Positions 17,150-28,861 of a DNA stretch of 42,303 bases are shown here, in pieces (position 1 is the stretch's first letter; each line of letters opens with the position of its first letter). The position numbers were made by a program, and so were the translations under genes. Location of the stretch: the NCBI GenBank assembly GCA_026984455.1, contig JALSSC010000059.1, positions 1 to 42,303 of the forward strand. Direction: 5' to 3'. Source of the stretch: Chromatiaceae bacterium (GTDB taxonomy: Bacteria > Pseudomonadota > Gammaproteobacteria > Chromatiales > Chromatiaceae). A model generated the notes under the pieces. It worked only from the letters and a program-made list of their open reading frames with translations, searched no databases and had not been told where the DNA came from.

Positions 17150-19060
17150 ATGCCCGTGGTCACCCTTCCCGACGGTTCCAGAAAGTCCTTCGATCACCCC
17201 GTGAGCGTGCGCGAGGTGGCCCAATCCATCGGCCCCGGCCTGGCCAAGGCGGCCCTCGCCGGGCGCGTCGACGGGCGCCTGGTGGATACCTCCCGGGTCA
17301 TCGACCGGGACGTGGATCTGGCCATCGTCACCGACCGGGATCCCGAGGGCCTGGAGATCATCCGCCATTCCAGCGCCCATCTCCTGGCGCAGGCGGTCAA
17401 GGAACTCTTCCCTGGGGCCCAGGTCACCATCGGCCCGGTGATCGAGGACGGCTTCTACTACGACTTCGCCTACGACCGTCCCTTCACCCCCGAGGACCTG
17501 GCGGCCATCGAGAAGCGGATGCAGGATCTGGCCAAGGCCGCCCTGCCGGTGCGGCGCGAGGTCTGGGACCGCGACCAGGCGATCCGCTGGTTCCGCGAGC
17601 ACGGCGAGGCCTACAAGGCCGAGATCATCGCGGACCTGCCCGAAGACGAGGAGATCTCCATCTACCGTCAGGGGGACTTCCTGGACCTCTGCCGCGGCCC
17701 GCACGTGCCCGACACCGGGCGCATCCGGGCGGTCAGACTCACCAAGGTGGCCGGGGCCTACTGGCGCGGCGATGCGCGTAACGCCCAGTTGCAGCGCATC
17801 TACGGTACGGCCTGGCGCAACAAGAAGGAGCTGAAAGAGTATCTGCACCGCCTGGAGGAGGCCGAGAAACGCGATCATCGCAAGCTGGGCAAGCGTCTCG
17901 ACCTGTTCCATTTCCAGGAGGAGGCCCCGGGGATGGTCTTCTGGCACCCCCGGGGCTACGAGGTGTACCGCCAGGTGGAGGGCTACATGCGCACCAAGTT
18001 GCGCGAGTACGCCTACCATGAGGTGCTCACCCCGATGCTCCTGGACCGCAGCCTGTGGGAGCGCTCGGGGCACTGGGAGAAGTTCGCCGAGGAGATGTTC
18101 ACCACCCACCTGGACGAGCACGACTACGCCATCAAGCCCATGAACTGCCCGGGGCACGTGCAGATCTTCAACCAGGGCCTGAAGAGCTACCGCGACCTGC
18201 CCCTGCGTATCGCCGAGTTCGGCCTGGTGCACCGCAACGAGCCCTCGGGGACCCTGCACGGCCTGATGCGGGCGCGCCGCTTCGTCCAGGACGATGCCCA
18301 CGTGTTCTGTACCGAGAGCCAGATCCAGCAGGAGGTGGCCGGCCTCATCGACCTCACCTTCGAGGTCTACAGGGACTTCGGTTTCGACGACGTCGAGCTG
18401 GCCTTCTCCACCCGGCCGGAGCGGCGTGTGGGGGAAGACGCCCTGTGGGACCGGGCCGAGGCCGCCCTGGAGGCCTGCCTCGAGGAGAAGGGCCTGGACT
18501 ATCGCCTGCAGCCCGGCGAGGGGGCCTTCTACGGGCCGAAGATCGAGTTCACCCTGCACGACTGCCTCGGCCGCGGCTGGCAGTGCGGCACCATCCAGCT
18601 CGATTTCTCCATGCCCCTGCGCCTGGGCGCCCATTACGTGGGCGAGGACAACGACAAGCACGTGCCGGTGATGATCCACCGCGCGGTGCTGGGCTCCCTG
18701 GAGCGCTTCATCGGCATCCTCATCGAGCACTACGCGGGCGCCCTGCCGGTGTGGCTGGCGCCGGTACAGGCGGTGGTGCTGGACATCACCGACCGCCAGC
18801 GCAACTACGCCGAGCAGGTGGCCGGGGTCCTCCGCAAACGCGGCCTGCGGGTGGAGACGGACTTGAGAAACGAGAAGATCGGCTTTAAGATCCGCCAGCA
18901 TACCTTGGCCCGGGTACCGTACCTGCTGATCGTGGGCGACCGCGAGATGGAGCAGGGCGCGGTGGCCGTGCGCACCCGCACGGGCGAAGACCTCGGCAGC
19001 CTGGCGCTGGACGCCTTCGCCGACCGCCTCGCCGAAGAGGCCCGGACGCGGCGTGCCTGA
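17150..19060 (+). CDS. thrS: threonyl-tRNA synthetase
   Basis: A 636-residue class II synthetase that charges tRNA-Thr. It has the full four-part layout: an N-terminal TGS domain (about 1-61), an editing domain with HSSAH (H73, H77), FYYDF and DLCRGPH, a catalytic core with [30 protein letters not shown] and [18 protein letters not shown], and a C-terminal anticodon-binding domain. GGAGAG 7 nt before the ATG supports the start. It heads the usual gammaproteobacterial translation cluster. No obvious tRNA-like operator was identified in the short 48-bp leader after the tRNA terminator, so E. coli-style autoregulation cannot be claimed. Confidence 0.97.
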   Translation: MPVVTLPDGSRKSFDHPVSVREVAQSIGPGLAKAALAGRVDGRLVDTSRVIDRDVDLAIVTDRDPEGLEIIRHSSAHLLAQAVKELFPGAQVTIGPVIEDGFYYDFAYDRPFTPEDLAAIEKRMQDLAKAALPVRREVWDRDQAIRWFREHGEAYKAEIIADLPEDEEISIYRQGDFLDLCRGPHVPDTGRIRAVRLTKVAGAYWRGDARNAQLQRIYGTAWRNKKELKEYLHRLEEAEKRDHRKLGKRLDLFHFQEEAPGMVFWHPRGYEVYRQVEGYMRTKLREYAYHEVLTPMLLDRSLWERSGHWEKFAEEMFTTHLDEHDYAIKPMNCPGHVQIFNQGLKSYRDLPLRIAEFGLVHRNEPSGTLHGLMRARRFVQDDAHVFCTESQIQQEVAGLIDLTFEVYRDFGFDDVELAFSTRPERRVGEDALWDRAEAALEACLEEKGLDYRLQPGEGAFYGPKIEFTLHDCLGRGWQCGTIQLDFSMPLRLGAHYVGEDNDKHVPVMIHRAVLGSLERFIGILIEHYAGALPVWLAPVQAVVLDITDRQRNYAEQVAGVLRKRGLRVETDLRNEKIGFKIRQHTLARVPYLLIVGDREMEQGAVAVRTRTGEDLGSLALDAFADRLAEEARTRRA

Positions 19061-19133
19061 CCGTGGGGGCCCTGTGTCGTGGCGGGCTCTCCGGGTGGGC
19101 CCGATTGCGTGAGCACGACCCCGCTGGATGATC

Positions 19134-19161
19134 GAGCATCGGCCGATGCCGGTGCTTTTTT
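19134..19161 (+). terminator. terminator or attenuator between thrS and infC
   Basis: AGCATCGG (19135-19142) pairs with CCGGTGCT (19149-19156), including one G-T, around a 6-nt loop and runs straight into six T residues (19156-19161). A competing palindrome GCATCGGCCGATGC overlaps it. It would reduce read-through from thrS into infC. Confidence 0.7.
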
Positions 19162-19203
19162 CGTCAGGGGAACCGATTTTTCAATCCGCAGGAGGATTTC
19201 GCG

Positions 19204-19722
19204 ATAGCTTCCATTAAACGGAATCGTCTCAATGACGACATCACCGCCACCGAGGTCCGGCTGATCGGCGCCGACGGTCAGCAGATCGGGGTCGTACCCC
19301 TGTACGAGGCCAAGGCCCGGGCCCAGGACGAGGCCCTCGACCTGGTCGAGATCGTTCCCAACGCCGAGCCTCCGGTCTGCCGTATCATGGACTACGGCAA
19401 GTTCGTCTTCGAAAAGAAGAAGCAGCAGCAGGCGGCGCGCAAGAAGCAGAAGCAGGTCCAGGTCAAGGAGGTCAAGTTCAGGCCCGGCACCGACGAGGGC
19501 GACTATCAGGTCAAGCTGCGCAATCTGCGCCGCTTCCTGGAAGACGGCGACAAGACCAAGGTCACCATGCGTTTCCGCGGGCGGGAACACGCCCACCGCG
19601 AACTCGGGCTCGATCTGCTCAAGCGGGTGGAGGCCGATCTGGCCGACATCAGCGTGGTGGAGTCCAGGCCGCAGATGGAGGGGCGGCAGATGGTGATGGT
19701 CCTGGGGCCCAAGAAACACTGA
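19204..19722 (+). CDS. infC: translation initiation factor IF-3 (non-AUG start)
   Basis: IF-3 binds the 30S subunit, prevents premature 50S joining and rejects non-standard start codons. The frame gives [20 protein letters not shown], then [18 protein letters not shown] with the linker-region signature, a Lys/Gln-rich linker helix, and the C-terminal domain ending in VLGPKKH. There is no ATG or GTG before MDYGKF. AGGAGG at 19190-19195 points to ATA at 19204 (8-nt spacing) or ATT at 19213. I chose ATA, giving 172 residues, close to the family norm. A rare start is the known device by which IF-3 limits its own synthesis; usually it is ATT or ATC, so ATA would be slightly unusual. Confidence 0.9.
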   Translation: MASIKRNRLNDDITATEVRLIGADGQQIGVVPLYEAKARAQDEALDLVEIVPNAEPPVCRIMDYGKFVFEKKKQQQAARKKQKQVQVKEVKFRPGTDEGDYQVKLRNLRRFLEDGDKTKVTMRFRGREHAHRELGLDLLKRVEADLADISVVESRPQMEGRQMVMVLGPKKH

Positions 19723-19751
19723 GCGATTTCCCGGTTCTTTCATCCTCGGCG

Positions 19752-19833
19752 GCTCGCGGCCGTCGGGGAGGGCGGCGCATCCAGGTGCCGCCTCCGCGAG
19801 CGGTCGGGCGTCGAGGCATTGCCTTGGCCGCTC
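19752..19833 (+). promoter_or_regulatory. structured leader before rpmI-rplT (possible L20 autoregulatory site)
   Basis: Two stems compete. Stem 1 pairs GCTCGCGG (19752-19759) with CCGCGAGC (19794-19801), enclosing a GGCGGC/GCCGCC stem (19771-19776, 19787-19792). Stem 2 pairs GAGCGG (19798-19803) with CCGCTC (19828-19833) around AGGC/GCCT. They share 19798-19801 and so exclude each other. This is the position where L20-binding leaders control rpmI-rplT in other bacteria. Binding of L20 here is inference. Confidence 0.45.
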
Positions 19834-19863
19834 TTTCGTCAACCCCTGTATCAGGAGAGAAAA

Positions 19864-20061
19864 ATGCCCAAGATCAAGACCAACCGCGGGGCGGCCAAGC
19901 GTTTCAAGCGCACGGCCTCCGGCAAGTTCAAACGCAACCAGTCCCACCGCCGGCATATCCTCACCAAGAAGAGCACCAAACGCATGCGGGGGCTGCGTTC
20001 GCCCGCCTATCTGCACGCGGCCGACCAGAAGGCGGCGCGGCGCATGATGCCTTACGTTTGA
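19864..20061 (+). CDS. rpmI: 50S ribosomal protein L35
   Basis: A 65-residue, strongly basic ribosomal protein with the conserved start [20 protein letters not shown] and the [15 protein letters not shown] core. AGGAG lies 8 nt before the ATG. It is followed after 22 bp by rplT. Length and sequence are those expected for L35. Confidence 0.97.
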   Translation: MPKIKTNRGAAKRFKRTASGKFKRNQSHRRHILTKKSTKRMRGLRSPAYLHAADQKAARRMMPYV

Positions 20062-20083
20062 AACCCGACCGGAGAGAATCGCC

Positions 20084-21710
<1,627 letters not shown>

Positions 21711-21725
21711 TCCGGAGGTAAGACG

Positions 21726-24107
21726 ATGCGCTTCAGCGAATCCTGGTTGCGGACCTGGGTCAATCCCCCGGTGGACACCGCCACCCTCGCCGACCAGCTC
21801 AGCATGGCCGGCCTGGAGGTGGACGCGGTGGAGCCGGTGGCCCCCGCCTTCGATGGCGTGGTGGTGGGCCGGGTGGACTCCCTGGAGCCCCATCCCGCTG
21901 CCGACAAGCTGCGGGTCTGTCAGGTGGAAGTGGGCGCCGGCGAGCCTTTGCAGATCGTCTGCGGGGCGGCCAACGTGGCGGCCGGGATGCGCGTCCCCGT
22001 GGCCCTGGTGGGGGCGCGTCTGCCGGGCGACTTGCGTATCAAGAAGGCCAGACTGCGCGGCGTGGCCTCCTTCGGCATGATCTGCTCGGCCGCCGAGCTG
22101 GGCCTGGAGGAGACCTCGGCGGGGATCCTGCCGCTGCCCGCCGAGGCCCCCGTGGGTGAAGACTTCCGCGCCTGGCTGGAGCTGGACGACCAGGCCATCG
22201 AGGTGGACCTGACCCCCGACCGGGGCGATTGCCTGAGTATCGCCGGGATCGCCCGGGAGGTGGGGGTGCTGGACCGGGTGGCGGTGACTCCGGTGGCGGT
22301 GGCCGAGGTCCCCGCCGCCGTGGAACGGACCGTGGCGGTGGCCGTGGACGCGCCCGAGGCCTGCCCCCGCTATCTCTGCCGGGTGGTGTGCGATCTCGAC
22401 GTGCGGGCCGAGACCCCGCTGTGGATGCGCGAGCGCCTGCGCCGCAGCGGCCTGCGCTCCCTGGGGGCGGTGGTGGACGTGACCAACTATGTCCTCCTGG
22501 AGCTGGGCCAGCCCATGCACGCCTTCGATCTGGAGCGGATCGGGGGTGGCATCCGGGTGCGCATGGCCGCTGCCGGCGAGTCCCTGGAGCTGCTCGACGG
22601 CCAGACCGTGACCCTCGACGGGGACAGCCTGGTGATCGCCGACCAGGAGCGTCCCCTGGCGCTGGCCGGGATCATGGGCGGGGCCGCCTCGGCGGTGGGC
22701 GAGGGGACCCGCGACGTGCTCCTGGAGAGCGCCTTCTTCGCCCCCCGGGCCATCGCCGGGCGCGCCCGTGCCTACGGCCTGCATACGGACGCCTCCCATC
22801 GCTTCGAACGGGGGGTGGACCCCGGGCTCCAGCGGCGCGCCCTGGAGCGGGCCACGGCCCTGCTCCTGGAGATCTGTGGCGGGCGCCCGGGTCCGGTGGT
22901 GGAGGCCGCCTCGGCGGCCCATCTGCCGCGCCCCCCCCAGGTGCCCCTGCGTCCCGGGCGTATCGCCCGGGTCCTGGGACTGGAGGTGGCCGATGCCGAA
23001 GTGGAGGACATCCTGGGGCGCCTGGGCATGTCCCTGGAGCGGACCGCCGCGGGCTGGCGGGTGACCCCGCCCAGCGCCCGTTTCGACATCGCCATCGAGG
23101 CGGACCTGATCGAGGAGGTGGGGCGGATCCACGGCTATGCCCGGATCCCCATGACCCACGCCGCCGCCGAGACCGCCCTCCAGGCCGTGCCCGAGGGGCG
23201 CCTGGACCTGGACCGGGCGCGCCTGGCCCTGGTGGACCGCGGTTACCAGGAGGCCGTCACCTACAGCTTCGTGGCCCCGGAGATCCAGCGCCTGCTGGAC
23301 CCCGACAGCGATCCCCTGGCCCTGGCCAACCCCCTATCGAACGAACTCTCGGTGATGCGCACCGGCCTCTGGCCCGGCCTGCTTCAGGCCCTGGCCTACA
23401 ACCGCGCCCGCCAGCAGGACCGCATCCGCCTGTTCGAGTCCGGGTTGCGTTTCCGGCCTTCGCCGGAGGGCCTGCGCCAGGAGCCCGGGCTCGCCGCCCT
23501 GGCCGTGGGCCCGGTGTTCCCCGAGCACTGGGACGGCGGCCGCGGCCGGGACACCGATTTCTACGACCTCAAGGGCGACCTGGAGGCGGTGCTCGCCCTG
23601 GGCGGCGCGGCCGGGAGCTTCGCCTTCGAGGCCGCCACCCATCCCGCCCTGCATCCGGGGCAGAGCGCGCGGGTGCTGCGCGAGGGCGAGCCCATGGGCT
23701 GGATCGGCATGCTCCACCCGCGCCTGCGCAAGGCCCTGGACCTGGACTGCGATCCCCTGTTGTTCGAGATCGATCTGCAGGCGGCGACGCCGGGGCGTCT
23801 GCCCAGCTTCCGGCCGCTGTCGAAGTATCCCGCGATCCGCCGGGACCTGGCCCTGGTGATACCGCGAGAGGTCACCTGGGAGCGGGTGCGGGCGACCGTG
23901 ATGGCGGCGGCCCCCCCGATCCTGCAGGCCGTCCGCCTGTTCGACGTCTACACCGGCGAACATGTAGAAGCGGGACGAAAAAGCATCGCCTTGGGCTTGA
24001 TTCTTCAGGATTCTTCCCACACCCTTAAGGACTCTGAGGTGGAGGCCGTGGTGGCCGCGGTGGTGGACCGCCTGGTCTCCGATCTGGACGCCCGATTGAG
24101 AGCTTGA
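21726..24107 (+). CDS. pheT: phenylalanyl-tRNA synthetase beta subunit
   Basis: A 793-residue beta subunit, carrying editing and tRNA-binding functions. An N-terminal EMAP-like tRNA-binding domain (about 40-150, VVGRVDSLEPHPAADKLRVC) is followed by the B3/B4 editing domain, the B5 domain, the inactive catalytic-like fold, and a C-terminal FDX-ACB anticodon domain (SKYPAIRRDLALVI and FDVYTGEHVEAGRKSIALGL). GGAGG lies 7 nt before the ATG. It is followed by ihfA after 3 bp, as in many relatives. Confidence 0.97.
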   Translation: MRFSESWLRTWVNPPVDTATLADQLSMAGLEVDAVEPVAPAFDGVVVGRVDSLEPHPAADKLRVCQVEVGAGEPLQIVCGAANVAAGMRVPVALVGARLPGDLRIKKARLRGVASFGMICSAAELGLEETSAGILPLPAEAPVGEDFRAWLELDDQAIEVDLTPDRGDCLSIAGIAREVGVLDRVAVTPVAVAEVPAAVERTVAVAVDAPEACPRYLCRVVCDLDVRAETPLWMRERLRRSGLRSLGAVVDVTNYVLLELGQPMHAFDLERIGGGIRVRMAAAGESLELLDGQTVTLDGDSLVIADQERPLALAGIMGGAASAVGEGTRDVLLESAFFAPRAIAGRARAYGLHTDASHRFERGVDPGLQRRALERATALLLEICGGRPGPVVEAASAAHLPRPPQVPLRPGRIARVLGLEVADAEVEDILGRLGMSLERTAAGWRVTPPSARFDIAIEADLIEEVGRIHGYARIPMTHAAAETALQAVPEGRLDLDRARLALVDRGYQEAVTYSFVAPEIQRLLDPDSDPLALANPLSNELSVMRTGLWPGLLQALAYNRARQQDRIRLFESGLRFRPSPEGLRQEPGLAALAVGPVFPEHWDGGRGRDTDFYDLKGDLEAVLALGGAAGSFAFEAATHPALHPGQSARVLREGEPMGWIGMLHPRLRKALDLDCDPLLFEIDLQAATPGRLPSFRPLSKYPAIRRDLALVIPREVTWERVRATVMAAAPPILQAVRLFDVYTGEHVEAGRKSIALGLILQDSSHTLKDSEVEAVVAAVVDRLVSDLDARLRA

Positions 24108-24110
24108 ATC

Positions 24111-24407
24111 ATGGCACTGACCAAGGCGGAAATGGCGGAACGCCTCTATGAGGAACTCGGCCTCAACAAGCGCGAGGCCAAGGAGATGGTGGAACTCTTC
24201 TTCGAGGAGATCCGCCTGGCCCTGGAGAACGGCCAGCAGGTGAAGTTGTCCGGCTTCGGCAACTTCGATCTGCGCGAGAAGAAGCAACGCCCCGGGCGCA
24301 ACCCCAAGACCGGCGAGGAGATCCCCATCTCCGCCCGGCGGGTGGTCACCTTCCGTCCCGGGCAGAAACTCAAGGCGCGGGTAGAGGCCTATGCTGGAGG
24401 CGAGTAA
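24111..24407 (+). CDS. ihfA: integration host factor alpha subunit
   Basis: A 98-residue DNA-bending protein of the HU/IHF family, acting as a heterodimer with IhfB in replication, recombination and sigma-54 promoters. It has [40 protein letters not shown] and the DNA-contacting arm [20 protein letters not shown]. Position directly after pheT is diagnostic for ihfA. The ribosome binding site is weak, consistent with translation coupled to pheT. Confidence 0.96.
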   Translation: MALTKAEMAERLYEELGLNKREAKEMVELFFEEIRLALENGQQVKLSGFGNFDLREKKQRPGRNPKTGEEIPISARRVVTFRPGQKLKARVEAYAGGE

Positions 24408-24750
24408 CAGTACCGCCGATCTCCCGGCGATCCCCGGAAAGCGCTACTTCACCATCGGCGAGGTGAGCGAGCTGTGTGGGGTCAAGCCCCATGTGTTGCG
24501 CTACTGGGAGCAGGAATTCCCCCAACTGCGGCCGGTGAAGCGGCGCGGCAACCGGCGCTATTACCAGCGCCACGACGTGCTCACTATCCGCCAGATCCGC
24601 AACCTCCTCTACGACCAGGGCTTCACCATCGGCGGCGCCCGCCAGCAGCTCTCGGGGGAACAGGCACGCCAGGACGTGAGCCAGAGCCACCAGATCATCC
24701 ACCAGTTGCGCGTGGAACTGGAGGAAGTGCTCGCCATCCTCAAGGCATGA
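24391..24750 (+). CDS. MerR-family transcriptional regulator
   Basis: A 119-residue MerR-type DNA-binding protein, starting inside the last codons of ihfA (17-bp overlap). The N-terminal winged helix-turn-helix includes [30 protein letters not shown] and [20 protein letters not shown]. The remainder is a single long dimerisation helix with no metal-binding cysteines, so the signal it senses is not evident. Such a regulator commonly follows ihfA in gammaproteobacteria; its target is unknown. The stop overlaps the next start (ATGA). Confidence 0.92.
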   Translation: MLEASNSTADLPAIPGKRYFTIGEVSELCGVKPHVLRYWEQEFPQLRPVKRRGNRRYYQRHDVLTIRQIRNLLYDQGFTIGGARQQLSGEQARQDVSQSHQIIHQLRVELEEVLAILKA

Positions 24751-25577
24751 CCTTCCCCGATTCCCGGATCGCCGTGCTCCAGATGGCGAGCGGCCCCAAG
24801 GTGGACGCCAATCTCCTCGAATGCGAACGCCTGGTGGCCGAGGCCGCGGTCGCGGGCGCCGGCCTGGTGGTGCTGCCCGAGAACTTCGCCTTCATGGGCA
24901 AGGCGCAGGGCGACCAGTTGCGCCTCCGCGAGGCCGATGGCGAAGGCCCCTTGCAGGCATTTCTCCAACGCCTGGCGCGTGACCACGGCGTCTGGCTGGT
25001 GGGCGGGACCCTCCCCCTGGCCGCGGAGGCCCCCGACCGGGTGCGTGCCGCCTGCCTGGTGTTCGACCACCGGGGCCGCCGGGTCGCCCGCTACGACAAG
25101 ATCCACCTGTTCGACGTGGATCTGCCCGAGGGCGAAGAGCGATACACAGAGTCCGCGGTGATCGAGCCCGGCGACGAGGTGGTGGTGGTGGAGAGCCCCT
25201 TTGGGCGCCTGGGCCTGGCGGTCTGCTACGACCTGCGTTTCCCGGAACTCTTCCGCGCCATGCTCGACCGGGGGGTGGACCTGGTGGCCCTGCCGGCGGC
25301 CTTCACCGCCGTCACCGGCAAGGCCCACTGGGAGGTGCTGGTGCGCGCCCGGGCCATCGAGAACCTGGTCTGCGTGGCCGCCGCCGCCCAGGGGGGGTAC
25401 CACATCAACGGCCGCGAGACCCACGGCCAGAGCATGATCGTGGACCCCTGGGGACGGGTCCTGGCCGGGGTGGCGCGCGGCAACGGCACCGCCACCGCGG
25501 TGCTCGACCGCGCCTACCAGGCGGCCGTGCGCCGCTCGTTCCCGGCCCTGGAACACCGGCGCCTGCGTTGCCGTTGA
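24747..25577 (+). CDS. carbon-nitrogen hydrolase (Nit1-like omega-amidase type)
   Basis: A 276-residue cytoplasmic hydrolase of the nitrilase superfamily with the full Glu-Lys-Cys triad: E45 in LPENFAF, K118 in [10 protein letters not shown] and C160 in [13 protein letters not shown]. The sequence is closest in feel to the Nit1/Nit2 branch, whose members remove the amide from deaminated glutathione. Translation is coupled to the preceding merR by ATGA. The partnership with tldD-pmbA downstream matches many gammaproteobacterial genomes. The exact amide substrate is inferred, not shown. Confidence 0.9.
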   Translation: MTFPDSRIAVLQMASGPKVDANLLECERLVAEAAVAGAGLVVLPENFAFMGKAQGDQLRLREADGEGPLQAFLQRLARDHGVWLVGGTLPLAAEAPDRVRAACLVFDHRGRRVARYDKIHLFDVDLPEGEERYTESAVIEPGDEVVVVESPFGRLGLAVCYDLRFPELFRAMLDRGVDLVALPAAFTAVTGKAHWEVLVRARAIENLVCVAAAAQGGYHINGRETHGQSMIVDPWGRVLAGVARGNGTATAVLDRAYQAAVRRSFPALEHRRLRCR

Positions 25578-25686
25578 CGGCCTCTGTCCCGCCCCACGCC
25601 CCGGGGTATATAGGGAGGGACGAATATTCCCCACCCCCTGGGGCAAACGACCATCCACGACCCCTTTCCTCAACCCGGACCTCATC

Positions 25687-27141
25687 ATGATGGCTACCCC
25701 GAACGATCCCATCGTCCTCGCCCGCGAGGGCCTGCTGGCCCCCGCCGGTATCGCCGAGAACGACCTCGAACGCCTGTTCACCCAGCTCGCCTCCACGGGC
25801 GTGGACCAGGCGGACATCTATTTTCAGAGCAGCCGGCGCGAGTCCTGGTCGCTGGAGGGCGGCCTGGTCAAGGAAGGCAGCTACAGCATCGCCCGGGGCG
25901 CCGGCCTGCGCGCCGTGAGCGGCGAGAAGACGGGCTTCGCCTATTCGGACGAACTCGCCATGCCGTCCCTGGAGGAGGCCGCCCGCGCCGCCCGGGCCAT
26001 CGCCCGGCGCGGGCAGAGCGGCCGGGTGCGGGTGGCGCCTGGTACGGCCGTTCCCGCCCTCTACCCCACGGACGACCCGCTCGGGAGCCTGGACGATACC
26101 GCCAAGATCGAACTCCTCCAGCGGGTGGAGGCGGAGGCCCGCGCCCGGGACCCGCGGGTGGCCGAGGTCATGGCCAGCCTGGCGGCGGCGCACGACCTGA
26201 TCCTGGTGGTGGACCAGGACGGGCGCCTGGCGGCCGACGTGCGCCCCATGGTGCGCTTGTACGTGCAGGTCATCGCCAAGGACGGCGATCGTCACGAACA
26301 GGGCAGCAGCGGGGGCGGCGGGCGCCACGGCTACGCCTGGTTCCTGGAGCAGGACCGGGCCCTGGGCTTCGCCCGCGAGGCGGTGCGCCAGGCTCTGGTC
26401 AACCTGGAGGCGGAGGAGGCCCCGGCCGGACAGATGACCGTGGTCCTCGGCCCCGGCTGGCCCGGGGTGCTCCTGCACGAGGCCATCGGCCATGGCCTCG
26501 AAGGCGACTTCAACCGCAAGGCCACCTCGGCCTTCAGCGGGCGTATCGGCGAACGGGTGGCCGCTCCCGGCTGCACCGTGGTGGACGACGCCACCCTCCC
26601 GGGCCGGCGCGGCTCCCTCAACATCGACGACGAGGGCACCCCCGGCCAACGCACCCCGCTGATCGAGGACGGCATCCTCGCCGGCTACATGCAGGACCGC
26701 ATGAACGCCCGTCTCATGGGCACGGTGTCCACCGGCAACGGCCGCCGCGAGTCCTACGCCCATCTGCCCATGCCGCGCATGACCAACACCTACATGCTGC
26801 CCGGTCCCTACGACCCGGGCGAGATCATCGCCTCGGTGGAGCGCGGCCTCTACGCGGTGAATTTCGGTGGCGGGCAGGTGGACATCACCTCCGGCAAGTT
26901 CGTGTTCTCCGCCAGCGAGGCCTATCTGATCGAGGGCGGCCGCGTCACCCGCCCGGTCAAGGGGGCGACCCTCATCGGCAACGGCCCCGATGTCCTCACC
27001 CGGGTGAGCATGGTGGGCAACGACCTGGCCCTGGACCAGGGCGTCGGGGTGTGCGGCAAGGACGGGCAGAGCGTCCCCGTGGGGGTGGGGCAGCCCACCC
27101 TCAGGGTGGACGGCCTCACCGTCGGCGGCACGGAGGCCTGA
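25687..27141 (+). CDS. tldD: metalloprotease TldD
   Basis: A 484-residue catalytic subunit of the TldD/TldE (PmbA) protease, which trims unfolded peptides and, in E. coli, matures microcin B17 and degrades CcdA. The zinc-binding HEAIGH is at about 263-268 in [37 protein letters not shown] near the C-terminus is also conserved. Two adjacent ATG codons (25687, 25690) are possible starts and no strong ribosome binding site is seen. pmbA follows after 2 bp, whereas in enterics the two genes are apart. Nothing bacteriocin-like is encoded nearby. Confidence 0.95.
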   Translation: MMATPNDPIVLAREGLLAPAGIAENDLERLFTQLASTGVDQADIYFQSSRRESWSLEGGLVKEGSYSIARGAGLRAVSGEKTGFAYSDELAMPSLEEAARAARAIARRGQSGRVRVAPGTAVPALYPTDDPLGSLDDTAKIELLQRVEAEARARDPRVAEVMASLAAAHDLILVVDQDGRLAADVRPMVRLYVQVIAKDGDRHEQGSSGGGGRHGYAWFLEQDRALGFAREAVRQALVNLEAEEAPAGQMTVVLGPGWPGVLLHEAIGHGLEGDFNRKATSAFSGRIGERVAAPGCTVVDDATLPGRRGSLNIDDEGTPGQRTPLIEDGILAGYMQDRMNARLMGTVSTGNGRRESYAHLPMPRMTNTYMLPGPYDPGEIIASVERGLYAVNFGGGQVDITSGKFVFSASEAYLIEGGRVTRPVKGATLIGNGPDVLTRVSMVGNDLALDQGVGVCGKDGQSVPVGVGQPTLRVDGLTVGGTEA

Positions 27142-27143
27142 CC

Positions 27144-28478
27144 ATGGAGACCATGCCGCAACGCATCGACGAACTGAAGCAGCGCGTGGAGGACCTCCTC
27201 GCCGAGGCCCGCCGGCAAGGGGCCGACGCCGCCGAGGCCGGGGTCGGCCTGGACGCCGGCCTGGCCGTGACTGTGCGCCTGGGAGAGGTGGAGACGGTGG
27301 AGCACACCCGCGACCAGGGCCTGGGCATCACCGTCTACATCGGCGGCCGCAAGGGCTCCGCCAGCACCTCCGACCTGTCTCCCCAGGCCCTGCGGGACAC
27401 CGCCGGCAAGGCCTGCGCCATCGCCCGGCACATGCAGCCCGACCCCTGCAACGGCCTCCCCGATCCCGAGCGCCTGGCCCGGGTGATCCCGGACCTGGAC
27501 CTCCATCACCCCTGGGGCATCGACGCCGAGGGCGCCATCGAGATCGCCCGTGCCTGCGAGCAGGCCGGGCGCGACCTCGACCCGCGCATCGTCAACTCCG
27601 AGGGGGCCAGCCTCAACACCAACGCCGGGGTCAAGGTCTGCGGCAACAGCGCCGGGTTTCTCGCCGGCTATCCCAGCACCCGCCACGGACTCAGTTGCGC
27701 CCTGGTGGGCCGTCAGGGCGGGGAGATGCAGCGTGACTACTGGTGGACCAGCGCCCGCGCCCCCGAGGACCTGGAGGCGCCGGAGGCCGTGGGCATGCAC
27801 GCCGCCGAGCGCGCCGTGAACCGGCTCGGGGCGCGCAAGCTGGACACCCGCGAATGCCCGGTGCTGTTTCAGGCCGACGTGGCCACCAGCCTGATGCGCG
27901 CCTTCGCCGGGGCCATCTCCGGGGGCAATCTCTATCGCCAGGCCTCCTTTCTCCTCGACCGCTTGGGCAAGGACCTGTTTCCCCGATTCGTGCGCATCCA
28001 CGAAGACCCCCTGCGCCTGCGCGGCGCCGCCAGCGCCCCCTTCGACGCCGAGGGCGTGGCCACCCTGCCCAAGGACTTCGTGAGCGAAGGGGTCCTGGTC
28101 AGCTACGCCCTCGACACCTATGCCGCCTGCCGTCTGCACCTGGAGACCACGGGCAACGCCGGGGGGGTGCGCAACCTGGTCATGGAGCCCACGGGCGAGG
28201 ACCGCGAGGCCCTGTTGCGGCGCCTGGACACCGGTCTCCTGGTCACCGAGATGATGGGCCAGGGGGCCAACCTGGTGACCGGCGACTATTCCCGCGGCGC
28301 CTCGGGCTTCTGGGTGGAGGGGGGCGTGATCCAGTATCCGGTCCAGGAGATCACCATCGCCGGCAACCTGCGGGAGATGTTCGCCGGCCTGCGCGCGGTG
28401 GGTACCGACCTGGACCGGCGCGGCGGCATGCACACCGGTTCCTGGCTCATCGAGCGGATGATGGTGGCGGGGGAGTAG
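27144..28478 (+). CDS. pmbA: TldE/PmbA, partner of TldD
   Basis: A 444-residue homologue of TldD that lacks the HExxxH metal site and completes the heterodimer. The N-terminal sequence ELKQRVEDLLAEARRQGADA and the conserved VKVCGNSAGFLAGYPSTRHG, ISGGNLYRQASFLLDRLG and GYSRGASGFW-like region (GDYSRGASGFWVEGG) are typical. The start is ATG at 27144, 2 bp after tldD, so the pair should be co-translated in equal amounts. Confidence 0.94.
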   Translation: METMPQRIDELKQRVEDLLAEARRQGADAAEAGVGLDAGLAVTVRLGEVETVEHTRDQGLGITVYIGGRKGSASTSDLSPQALRDTAGKACAIARHMQPDPCNGLPDPERLARVIPDLDLHHPWGIDAEGAIEIARACEQAGRDLDPRIVNSEGASLNTNAGVKVCGNSAGFLAGYPSTRHGLSCALVGRQGGEMQRDYWWTSARAPEDLEAPEAVGMHAAERAVNRLGARKLDTRECPVLFQADVATSLMRAFAGAISGGNLYRQASFLLDRLGKDLFPRFVRIHEDPLRLRGAASAPFDAEGVATLPKDFVSEGVLVSYALDTYAACRLHLETTGNAGGVRNLVMEPTGEDREALLRRLDTGLLVTEMMGQGANLVTGDYSRGASGFWVEGGVIQYPVQEITIAGNLREMFAGLRAVGTDLDRRGGMHTGSWLIERMMVAGE

Positions 28479-28597
28479 GCGGAGAGGGCGCAGGAAGGCC
28501 TCAGCCGACATGACGCCTGCGACGGGATCCGGGAGATTATATACGCGCTTTCTGCAGAGATCGGGGCGCCTGGCCTGCCGTTTCTCGAGTGCCTGGA

Positions 28598-28636
28598 CGG
28601 GGGGCCCGCACGGGCCGGGCGTGGCCCGGCCCCCCG
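28598..28636. terminator. GC-rich hairpin between pmbA and the converging small gene
   Basis: CGGGGGGCC (28598-28606) pairs perfectly with GGCCCCCCG (28628-28636), and an inner GGGCC/GGCCC stem strengthens it. It stands between convergent transcripts and could stop both, but the downstream tract on the + strand is only CTTCTTCC. Confidence 0.5.
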
Positions 28637-28661
28637 CTTCTTCCGGCACCTGTGCCGAGGC

Positions 28662-28856
28662 TCAGGGTGGTACGGGGAGGGGGGCCTCTTCCCCGGCCCG
28701 GTCCCGCCGCAGGCGCTGGTAGTGCTCGACCGCATCGCGCATGGATTGCATGGCCCTGGGCGGCACCGGTGGTGGCTGGATGTTGCGCCACAGCAGCCAG
28801 AAGGCGGCCAGGACCACCACCCAGACCAGTACCCGGCCGAGGAGGGGGCGCAGCAT
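28662..28856 (-). CDS. small single-pass membrane protein, unknown
   Basis: A 64-residue protein with one predicted membrane helix near the N-terminus (LGRVLVWVVVLAAFWLLW) followed by a short cytoplasmic or periplasmic tail rich in Pro, Arg and Glu. It starts 5 bp after the SDR gene stop and is likely co-transcribed and translationally coupled with it. The ribosome binding site is weak. I do not recognise a family. Codon use matches its neighbours. Confidence 0.5.
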   Translation of the reverse strand: MLRPLLGRVLVWVVVLAAFWLLWRNIQPPPVPPRAMQSMRDAVEHYQRLRRDRAGEEAPLPVPP

Positions 28857-28861
28857 GGGCG

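Noticed and set aside
25605..25640. TATATA ... GAATATT upstream of tldD as a further repeat copy
   Set aside because: It shares two short AT-rich words with the terminal repeat, but the spacing differs and nothing else aligns.
28536..28595. ATTATATAC plus GTTTCTCG words after pmbA as a fifth copy
   Set aside because: Nine and eight matching bases with no terminal repeat or body match. Possible relic, but not supportable by eye.
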